Positions 13,086 through 19,008 of a stretch of 19,008 nt of DNA are shown here, piece after piece. The translations under genes were made by a program, and so were the position numbers. Within the stretch, counting starts at the first letter, position 1, and each line of letters starts with the position of its first letter. Below the pieces are notes generated by a model, which saw only the letters and a list, made by a program, of their open reading frames with translations, did not search any database and was not told the DNA's origin. Origin of the DNA: Bryobacterales bacterium (GTDB lineage: Bacteria > Acidobacteriota > Terriglobia > Bryobacterales > Bryobacteraceae); the NCBI GenBank assembly GCA_016789785.1, contig JAEUQE010000186.1, positions 1 to 19,008 on the forward strand. Direction: 5' to 3'.

Positions 13086-14498
13086 TCAAGCTGTGTTGAT
13101 TCCATTGACCTTAATGACGTTAGTGGCAATTTGGCGAGTCTTGGATTCGACCCTCATTGTACTCACCAGGCCCGCCGCGAGTGTCAATGCGCTGGCGATG
13201 CCAAGCCCGATGCGCGGGGCCGCGCTCAATGAGGTGGCTGCAAACAGAAAAGTCATCACAACTGCACCGAGGGTTTGTCCCGAGAGGCGCGCAACGCCTT
13301 GCAGCCCGCCTGCTGCACCGCTGCGTTCGCGTGGGGCTGACAGAAACATGCTTCGATTATTTGCAACGTTGAACAAACCAAAGCCCAGTCCGCAAACCAT
13401 CATGCAGAGCCCAAAAGCTAACGGCTTCCGGTGAAGAGGCAACAAAGTCCCAAAGCCCAATCCGACCGCGAGGAAGACGCCACCAATCAGGCAAAGCCAG
13501 GCCGTCGATACACAGTCGGCCAGTCTACCGGCGATCGGACCTGTGATGGCGACTGTCAGCGGCCACGGCAGCAAATAGAGCGCTGTCATTAAGGGCGACA
13601 GTCCAATAGTGTGCTGCAAGTGGAAGGGCAATGCCACAAACGCGGCAGTCTGACCGATAAAGCACAGCACTGAAGCAATCACTGACACGAGAAACGACGT
13701 TCGACGCAAGAGATCGAACGGGATCAGCGGCGCGATGCCCTTGGACTCACGTCTGGCCAACATGGTCGCCAGGATAGGCGCCCCGATGAAAAGCAATGTT
13801 GCTGGTGCGGGATGCGCCGGAAAGTACTTCGCGCCGATCACAAGAAGGGCAAACAAAAGCGCACTCGTCCCTGCGCTCAGGAGATCGACCGGCCGGCCGG
13901 TCCCTTCGTCCTCAGGAAAGGAGCGTGCCGCTAGGAGCACGCATGCCCCGATGGGAAGGTTCACGGCAAAAAGCCAGTGCCAGGACGAAAACGAGAGAAT
14001 AGCCGCGCCAAGCGCAGGGCCTGCGGCTGACGACAAGGCGACGGTCATGGCGTTCCAGCCGATGGCGGTTCCCAGACGATGTGAGGGAACGCTCAGGCGG
14101 AGCAACGCGACACCAAGTGCCATGATGCCGGAGCCGCCCACGCCCTGCACGAAACGCGCTGCGACCAGCCAGTTCAGCGACGGGGAGAGCGAGCAAAGCG
14201 CCGACGCCGCGGTGAAGAGTGCGGCGCCGGCTGTGAAGACACGCGCAAATCCAAGACTTTCACCCAAAGCCGCGGCAGGCAGCAGCATCACTACCAAGCC
14301 AAGCTGATACGCGGTGACTACCTGCACCGCCGTTGCGGGCGTGACCTGTAAGGAAGTTGCGATGGTTGGCAGCGCAATGTTGGCAATGGCCGCGTCAAGC
14401 ACGACCAGAACCATGCCGGCCAGCACCGAGGCGATGGCCCAATGACGTTGCCCCGGATCGGCGATGCCGTCACGCGAAGCGATCGGCTGCGCAATCAC
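13086..14498 (-). CDS. MFS multidrug-type transporter (DHA2, 14-TM)
   Basis: A 470-residue inner-membrane exporter driven by the proton gradient. The first helix contains LDAAIANIALPTI (34-46), the DHA2 version of the LDxTIVNVALP motif. A helix with ARFVQGVGGSGIMALG and the antiporter-type motif SSAAGPALGAAI follow. Length and dense hydrophobic segments suit 14 helices. The substrate cannot be read from sequence. GTG at 14498 overlaps the stop of the cupin gene (GTGA), so expression follows that gene. With a divergent LysR regulator next door, this looks like an inducible efflux or resistance cassette. Confidence 0.88.
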   Translation of the reverse strand: MIAQPIASRDGIADPGQRHWAIASVLAGMVLVVLDAAIANIALPTIATSLQVTPATAVQVVTAYQLGLVVMLLPAAALGESLGFARVFTAGAALFTAASALCSLSPSLNWLVAARFVQGVGGSGIMALGVALLRLSVPSHRLGTAIGWNAMTVALSSAAGPALGAAILSFSSWHWLFAVNLPIGACVLLAARSFPEDEGTGRPVDLLSAGTSALLFALLVIGAKYFPAHPAPATLLFIGAPILATMLARRESKGIAPLIPFDLLRRTSFLVSVIASVLCFIGQTAAFVALPFHLQHTIGLSPLMTALYLLPWPLTVAITGPIAGRLADCVSTAWLCLIGGVFLAVGLGFGTLLPLHRKPLAFGLCMMVCGLGFGLFNVANNRSMFLSAPRERSGAAGGLQGVARLSGQTLGAVVMTFLFAATSLSAAPRIGLGIASALTLAAGLVSTMRVESKTRQIATNVIKVNGINTA

Positions 14499-15034
14499 GG
14501 CGCGCTCCAGAAGCCTTCTCGCTGCACGTAACGAGTGACCTTCTTCTCGACGGCATCCTCAATTTTCAGGTCACGTTCGGTGAAGCGGAAGAGCAGGGCA
14601 GGACCCGCGACGCACAGCGTGTCGTGGATGTCGCCGGGCAAATAGACTTGCACTTGACCCGGCTTGACCAGGGTTGTGCTGCGCTTGACCAGCCGGACCT
14701 TGCCATCGGGGCCTACCACGCGGCCGTAGGTGCCCATTTCGATTTCGCCCTGTTGGACTGCATAAATCACCCAACTCCGGCCATGATCATGCGGGGGACG
14801 ATAGAGTGCCGCCTTTTCGAAATGCGCCAGAAGCACAAAGCCGTGCCTGGGATCTCGATGGAGTTCGCGGGTGGCAGGTTGGTCGCGGTATAGTCCGGCG
14901 AGCCAGGGCTCCTCGGGGGAAGCCTTTGGCAGTGCTTCAATATTCGAACCAACCGCCTCAACGAGTTCCGTGGTGAGCGGTCCCCAGATCGCCCCGATAG
15001 CCGCCATTGTTGATTCCAGCGTGTTTTGTGTCAT
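14495..15034 (-). CDS. Cupin-fold protein, cysteine-dioxygenase-like
   Basis: A 179-residue protein with a single cupin barrel. Metal-binding candidates are the His pair in YRPPHDHGRSW (about 79-89), Glu in QGEIEMGTYGRV, and His in LPGDIHDTL. The arrangement resembles cysteine dioxygenase-type and PCD-like cupins, but the exact substrate is unknown. ATG at 15034 follows AGGGA on the minus strand with about eight bases between. It is the promoter-proximal gene of a two-gene operon with the MFS exporter and is divergent from a LysR regulator, which suggests that it detoxifies or modifies the compound exported or sensed by its neighbours; this is inference. Confidence 0.75.
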   Translation of the reverse strand: MTQNTLESTMAAIGAIWGPLTTELVEAVGSNIEALPKASPEEPWLAGLYRDQPATRELHRDPRHGFVLLAHFEKAALYRPPHDHGRSWVIYAVQQGEIEMGTYGRVVGPDGKVRLVKRSTTLVKPGQVQVYLPGDIHDTLCVAGPALLFRFTERDLKIEDAVEKKVTRYVQREGFWSAP

Positions 15035-15061
15035 TGCTTTGTCCCTTTTTCACCTCACGGG

Positions 15062-15105
15062 CAATCGTACAACGGGATGCGGGCTGGCGAGAATAGCAAC
15101 GATTG
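15062..15105. promoter_or_regulatory. Inverted repeat in divergent LysR/cupin promoter region
   Basis: CAATCGT (15062-15068) and ACGATTG (15099-15105) are perfect 7-bp arms separated by 30 bases, in the 100-bp gap between the LysR gene and the cupin-MFS operon. LysR regulators usually bind two sites in such gaps, so the arms are good operator candidates. No promoter boxes are clear. Confidence 0.5.
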
Positions 15106-15134
15106 AAAGTTATTCGTGCGTCTGACGCCATGTC

Positions 15135-16043
15135 ATGATGGGTTTCAGCATGTCGAATCCAGACCTGAATCTGCTGGTGGCGCTGGACGTCCTTCTCGAT
15201 GAAGGCAGCGTGGCGGGCGCCGCGGATCGCCTGCACCTTAGTTCATCCGCCATGAGCCGCACCTTGGCACGCTTGCGAGAGGCGACGGGCGATCCGTTGC
15301 TGGTGCGTGCCGGCCGTGGGCTCGTCCCGACGCCGCGCGCGCTGGAACTGCGAGAACGAGTCGGGACGCTCGTACAGGAAGGTCAAGTCCTGCTACGACC
15401 GGCGGCGGCGCTGAACCTCTCGAAAGTGGAGCGCGCTTTCACGATGCGTACGAGCGACGGGTTTGTCGAGAGTTTCGGGCCTCGCCTGTTGGCGCGCGTG
15501 AGTGCGGAAGCACCGGGAATCCGTCTCAACTTTCTACAGAAGACTGACAAAGACAGCGCCCCCTTGCGGGAGGGACGGATCGATTTGGAAACAGGTGTGG
15601 TCGAACCCTCGATGGGGCCGGAACTTCGCGCGCAGGCCCTGTTCGGGGACCGCCTGATTGGCGTGATCAGCGCCTCGCATCCTCTTGCGGGGAAAGAGAT
15701 CAGCGCGAAGGACTATTCCGGAGGACGGCATGTCATCGTCTCGCGCAGCGGTCTTGACGAGCACGCGGTTGAGGCCAAGTTTCTGCCCGTAAGCCTTACG
15801 CGGCACATCGCGAGTTCAGTGGGTGGGTTCGCGACGGCACTGGCGGTGGCGAGGCATTCTGGCTTGATTGCTACCGTCCCTGAACTTCACACGGCCTCGC
15901 TGCGCGAGGGAATGTTTAGTTTCCCTCTCCCCGTGCACGCGACTGGCTTTACGGTCTCGATGGTCTGGCATCCCAGGCTGGACGCTGATCCTATCCACCG
16001 GTGGCTCAGGGCCTGTATTCGGGCGGTCTGTACCTCGGAGTGA
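15135..16043 (+). CDS. LysR-family transcriptional regulator
   Basis: A protein of 302 residues from ATG 15135, or 297 from ATG 15150, where MSNPDLNLL is the more usual family start; no Shine-Dalgarno decides. The winged helix-turn-helix covers about residues 8-67: DLNLLVALDVLLDEGSVAGA, then SSSAMSRTLARLREATGDPL and VPTPRALEL. The rest is the periplasmic-binding-protein-like effector domain (from about 90), similar to LysR regulators with a PBP2_Nitroaromatics_like fold. It is divergent from the cupin-MFS operon and most likely controls it in response to a small ligand that I cannot identify. Confidence 0.92.
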   Translation: MMGFSMSNPDLNLLVALDVLLDEGSVAGAADRLHLSSSAMSRTLARLREATGDPLLVRAGRGLVPTPRALELRERVGTLVQEGQVLLRPAAALNLSKVERAFTMRTSDGFVESFGPRLLARVSAEAPGIRLNFLQKTDKDSAPLREGRIDLETGVVEPSMGPELRAQALFGDRLIGVISASHPLAGKEISAKDYSGGRHVIVSRSGLDEHAVEAKFLPVSLTRHIASSVGGFATALAVARHSGLIATVPELHTASLREGMFSFPLPVHATGFTVSMVWHPRLDADPIHRWLRACIRAVCTSE

Positions 16044-16171
16044 ATGATGGACGCATCCTTCGACTCAGGACTGCCCTCCTCTGCCGCTCAGGCGCCAATG
16101 CACTCGAAGGTCTGCAAGTGCTGTGTTTGCATCAGATTCGGCTTAGCACCTTCCAACTCCACCATTCTCTC

Positions 16172-16191
16172 TTGACAGGAGGCTTTGGATG
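16172..16191 (+). promoter_or_regulatory. Strong Shine-Dalgarno with ATG out of frame with brnT
   Basis: TTGACA (16172-16177) runs straight into GGAGG (16178-16182), and ATG follows at 16189 after a 6-base spacer. The ATG opens a 60-codon frame without known similarity, in a different phase from the BrnT reading frame that begins 40 bases later. It may be the original ribosome site of the toxin-antitoxin locus, now disconnected. Confidence 0.4.
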
Positions 16192-16228
16192 GAAGGCGCG
16201 CTTGCAGACCGTATTGCTACAGTATTGC

Positions 16229-16520
16229 GTGGGCAACATAAAGTTTGCCTGGGATCGCCGCAAGGCACGAGCGAACGGTACCAGGCACGGTGTGTCCTTC
16301 GAAGAGGCGCAATCTGTCTTTCTGGACGAGTGCGCTCGATTGATCGACGATCCCGATCATTCTTCCGATGAAGATCGATTCCTGTTGCTGGGCTACCGCT
16401 TTCAGGCACGATGTCTCATCGTTAGTCATTGCTATCAGGAGGCCGACTCCGTAATCCGGTTGAGCTCCGCCAGGACATGCAACAGCGCGGGAAGAGGAAG
16501 AGTATTGGAGTTTCAGATGA
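16229..16520 (+). pseudogene. brnT: BrnT-type toxin, frameshifted near the C-terminus
   Basis: From GTG 16229 the frame encodes the BrnT RNase fold: IKFAWDRRKARANGTRHGVS, FEEAQSVFLDE, DPDHSSDEDRFLLLG and LSSAR. Normal BrnT starts MKFEWD; here the expected Met codon is ATA, so a start three codons upstream is needed. After SSAR (about 16474) the frame no longer matches. Dropping one base at about 16475 (AGGACAT to AGGCAT) restores RHATAREEEEYWSFR and a TGA at 16518-16520, which is the normal BrnT ending and overlaps the antitoxin ATG. As written, the toxin frame instead runs on into BrnA as one 173-codon fusion ending at 16750. The toxin is therefore probably inactive or a fusion, unless the base is a sequencing error. 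Confidence 0.75.
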
Positions 16521-16750
16521 GAAAAGCATACGATTTCTCCAAGTCGCGTAAGAATCCTTACGCGAAGCAACTCAAGCGTCAGGTCACCATTCGGCTCGAT
16601 TCCGCCGCCGTGGACTACTTCAAGCAACTGGCAGCGGAACTGGGAATGCCTTACCAGAATCTCATCAATCTGTTTTTGAGGGACTGTGCTTTGCAGAAGC
16701 GGCGGCCCAGCATCCAATGGCCCGGGGAGGCAGTGAAGCCACCAGTTTAG
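16517..16750 (+). CDS. brnA: BrnA-type antitoxin
   Basis: A 77-residue antitoxin starting at ATG 16517. It has the family opening MRKAYDFSKSRKNPYAKQ, then the ribbon-helix-helix QVTIRLDSAAVDYFKQLA and a helix with GMPYQNLINLFLRDCA. It normally neutralises BrnT and represses the operon. The ATG overlaps the ancestral BrnT stop (ATGA), but because the toxin frame is shifted, ribosomes from upstream would read into BrnA in frame. The antitoxin itself looks intact. It is convergent with the kinase gene; no terminator is evident in the 83 bases between them. Confidence 0.88.
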   Translation: MRKAYDFSKSRKNPYAKQLKRQVTIRLDSAAVDYFKQLAAELGMPYQNLINLFLRDCALQKRRPSIQWPGEAVKPPV

Positions 16751-16833
16751 GTGCCGTCCGCCAGGCTCGATTAGATTCGCGGCGAAGAGCGAGGGCGCGC
16801 GCCGTGCAGCGCGGTGTCGCATGAGATTTCGGG

Positions 16834-19008
16834 CTACCGGAAGTTCTCAATGACGAGAATCTCGTTATCGTTGCGATCAATGCGATCGTAGAGCAGCCAC
16901 TTGCCATCCGGGGAAACGTGCGTGCTGCCCATGCGCATGGCGCGCGGACCAAGCCCCTTGAGAACCACGGAACGCTTCCCGGAATGGGTGAGCAGTTCCA
17001 GATCGTGGAGTTGCCGGAGGGTTGGGGTGATGAAGTAGATGCCTCGCGAATGCAGAGCGACATCATACCAGTGCAACTCGTCGATCAGTTTCTCCTCCGG
17101 TCCTTCCGGAACCGGCATGCGCCAGAGGCCGCCGCGCGAGATGTAGTAAAGATACTGCCCACCGGGAAGCAGCAATGGCATCTTGCCTTCCACCTCGGTG
17201 ATCTGCTGTTCCTCGCCGGATTCGACGTTGACTTTCCACACCTGATAGCCGCCAGTGCGATCGGTGGTGAAGTAAATGGATGTGCCGTCGGGCGACCAGA
17301 AGGGCATGGAGTCATCACCGGGTTTTCTAGTGAGCTGCCGTGGCGCGCCTCCTTCGGCGGAGATGACGAAGATCTCAGAATCGCCGGAAGGATTTGAGTT
17401 GAAGGCGATCCGCTTCCCATCCGGCGACCAGCGCGGGCGTGCGGTTTGTCCCGCGTTCATGGAGGTGAGGCGGACCGGCTCGGAGCCATCCGCGGCACTC
17501 CGCCAGATCTCCCAGGAGCCGCTGCGATCGGAAGCAAACACGATGCTTGCTCCATCGGGCGAGTACTCGGCATGCGCCGACCAGCGTCCGGAAGAGATGA
17601 TGCGTTCGGGCTCGGAGGAACCGTCCAGCGGAGCGCGCCACAGGTTCACGTTGACGCGGCGGGTAAGGTAGGCGAGTTGGGAGCCGCGCATGGCGACGGA
17701 TGGACTTACGGAATCCGGGCCTACTCCGGGAATGGCCTGAGGGTCGCCTCCCGAGGCGGCGATCTGCCAGAGCGAGAACAAGCCATTGCGATTCGAGGAG
17801 AAGATAATCTCCCGGCTATCCGGAGTCCAGGCGACACCCGCGAACATGCGCTGATCCCGGGTGAGGCGGCGGGATTGGCCTCCACTCGCCGGCATGATGT
17901 AGAGATCGTGTGCAACGCCACTCGGCCCGGAGACATAAGCGAGCCACTCTCCGTCGGGCGAGTAAGTGGGATGGTTCACATAGAGAGCCTCGGGCACGAG
18001 TTGCTTCACTTCGGCGGATGCGAAGTTGACCTGAAAGATGGTGCGCGGGCCGCCCATGTTCGCGGCGTCGGCAATGGCGAGTTGCTTGCCGCCGGGAGAC
18101 CAGTCGATATTGCGTCCGCCGAGATGCGCGAGGTCGCAACGGGTGGGAAGAATGCGGCGTTCCCCACCACCGCCGAGCGCGGGAACCACGTAGTAGCCGG
18201 CATTCGGGTCGCGACGGCGCTGGAAGGCGATGTACTGGCCGTCGGGCGAGAAGACGGGATTCATCTCATGAGCGGGTGTGCGGGTGATCTGGAGCGGCGC
18301 GCCTGCGCCAAGCAGCTTCACGTAGATATCGAACTCCGGGCCATCGCCAGAAGGGGCGGCGTAGACAATGCGATCCCCGGATGGCGACAACGCAGGCATG
18401 TCCTTGGGTCCCGGCGTAATGTCGAAAGGAACTTGCCGGGCAGGGCCATGTTTTGGGGGCTTGCGAATCACGCCGGGAAGCAGCCAGATCGCAGCAGCGG
18501 CGAGGACCGCGGCACCTGAAATCAGCCAGGCCCGCCTGCGCGGCTGGTGCGGCGGCGACGGTGGGAGCGCCGGAATCTCCGGGGGCGGTTGCAGCAGGCG
18601 ATTCAACTCATCCTGGAACTGCGCCGCGGTGCGGAAGCGATCTTCGCGGTGCTTGGCCAGCGCCCGCAGCAGTATGCGATCCAGATCACTGGAGATGCGC
18701 GGATTCAATGCCGAAGGGAGTGGCGGCGTGGCATTCAGCACCTGATCGAGCACCTGCGCGGGAGTGTCGCCCGCGAACGGCATCCGCTGCGTGGCCATCT
18801 CATAGAGCACGGCGCCGAGCGAGAAGATGTCGCTACGGCCATCGAGATTGCCGGCCAGCGCCTGCTCGGGAGACATGTAGGACGGAGTACCCGGAATGGT
18901 TCGCGAGTTGGTAAGTGCGACGTCAGGATTGCCGGTGAAGCACTTCGCCAGACCGAAGTCGACCACTTTCACATGGCCGGAATCGGTGAGAAAGATATTG
19001 CCTGGCTT
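16834..19008 (-). CDS. Membrane-anchored Ser/Thr protein kinase with TolB/PD40 propeller (N-terminus outside window)
   Basis: The frame enters at 19008 and encodes 724 residues to TAG at 16834. It opens at KPGNIFLTDSG, the catalytic-loop Lys of the HRDLKPxN motif, so the start, P-loop and catalytic Asp lie beyond the window. DFG is at 17-19 and GTPSYMSPEQ at about 40-49. The kinase ends near residue 140 with AKHREDRF. A Pro-rich linker and one transmembrane helix (about 158-178) follow. The remaining ~530 residues are repeated SPDGxxIxFxSxR units of a TolB-like PD40 propeller, such as SPDGQYIAFQ, SPDGEWLAY and SPDGKRIAFN, presumably outside the membrane as a sensor. This architecture is very common in Acidobacteriota. 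Signal and targets are unknown. Confidence 0.93.
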   Translation of the reverse strand, partial: KPGNIFLTDSGHVKVVDFGLAKCFTGNPDVALTNSRTIPGTPSYMSPEQALAGNLDGRSDIFSLGAVLYEMATQRMPFAGDTPAQVLDQVLNATPPLPSALNPRISSDLDRILLRALAKHREDRFRTAAQFQDELNRLLQPPPEIPALPPSPPHQPRRRAWLISGAAVLAAAAIWLLPGVIRKPPKHGPARQVPFDITPGPKDMPALSPSGDRIVYAAPSGDGPEFDIYVKLLGAGAPLQITRTPAHEMNPVFSPDGQYIAFQRRRDPNAGYYVVPALGGGGERRILPTRCDLAHLGGRNIDWSPGGKQLAIADAANMGGPRTIFQVNFASAEVKQLVPEALYVNHPTYSPDGEWLAYVSGPSGVAHDLYIMPASGGQSRRLTRDQRMFAGVAWTPDSREIIFSSNRNGLFSLWQIAASGGDPQAIPGVGPDSVSPSVAMRGSQLAYLTRRVNVNLWRAPLDGSSEPERIISSGRWSAHAEYSPDGASIVFASDRSGSWEIWRSAADGSEPVRLTSMNAGQTARPRWSPDGKRIAFNSNPSGDSEIFVISAEGGAPRQLTRKPGDDSMPFWSPDGTSIYFTTDRTGGYQVWKVNVESGEEQQITEVEGKMPLLLPGGQYLYYISRGGLWRMPVPEGPEEKLIDELHWYDVALHSRGIYFITPTLRQLHDLELLTHSGKRSVVLKGLGPRAMRMGSTHVSPDGKWLLYDRIDRNDNEILVIENFR

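Noticed and set aside
16001..16750. Single 249-residue gene from 16001
   Set aside because: It starts inside the LysR gene. Only the part from 16229 on resembles proteins (BrnT then BrnA).

Overview
This is a GC-rich bacterial chromosomal window. It is most likely from the Acidobacteriota, in the Bryobacter/Solibacter direction. That placement is inferred from three things: a membrane-anchored Ser/Thr kinase with a TolB/PD40-type propeller, a small protein carrying the divergent 'SPxF ... PKGxY' N-terminal domain common in that phylum, and an NfrB-type glycosyltransferase of the acidobacterial kind. No rRNA, tRNA or CRISPR array was seen.

Layout. 1-870 (+) is the 3' part of a gene for an extremely Arg/Gly-rich disordered tail; its true frame has no internal start, so it looks like noncoding or wrong-frame sequence at first sight. 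877-1692 (+) is the small 'SPxF'-domain protein. 1727-3550 (+) is an NfrB-like glycosyltransferase with a C-terminal c-di-GMP-type MshEN domain. 3872-4972 (+) is a ThiO-like FAD glycine oxidase. A minus-strand run then reads rlmH (10144-9728), accD (9700-8846), an N-acyl-D-amino-acid deacylase (8849-7290) and an ABC-F ATPase (7264-5351). It is compact, with one ATGA overlap, and is probably one operon.

10.2-13.1 kb looks accessory. It holds a ComF-like phosphoribosyltransferase overlapping a SLOG/YspA-like Rossmann protein by GTGA (10434-11566, +), a 0.5 kb stretch with a truncated secreted-protein gene, and a MazEF-type toxin-antitoxin pair (12796-12111, -). Related imperfect direct repeats lie at both edges. 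13086-15034 (-) is a cupin protein plus an MFS exporter, divergent from a LysR regulator (15135-16043, +). 16229-16750 (+) is a BrnT/BrnA toxin-antitoxin locus whose toxin frame is shifted by an apparent one-base insertion, which fuses toxin to antitoxin. 16834-19008 (-) is a Ser/Thr protein kinase truncated by the window edge.

The most interesting points are: (i) the phosphoribosyltransferase-SLOG pair, a plausible but uncharacterised nucleotide-processing module beside a toxin-antitoxin locus; (ii) a recurring pattern in which the last codons of a gene are duplicated just downstream. Examples are the nfrB-like gene (34 bp exact, 300 bp apart), the ABC-F gene (two decayed ~185 bp copies) and two weaker cases; (iii) the BrnT-BrnA in-frame fusion with signs of start-codon and frame decay.
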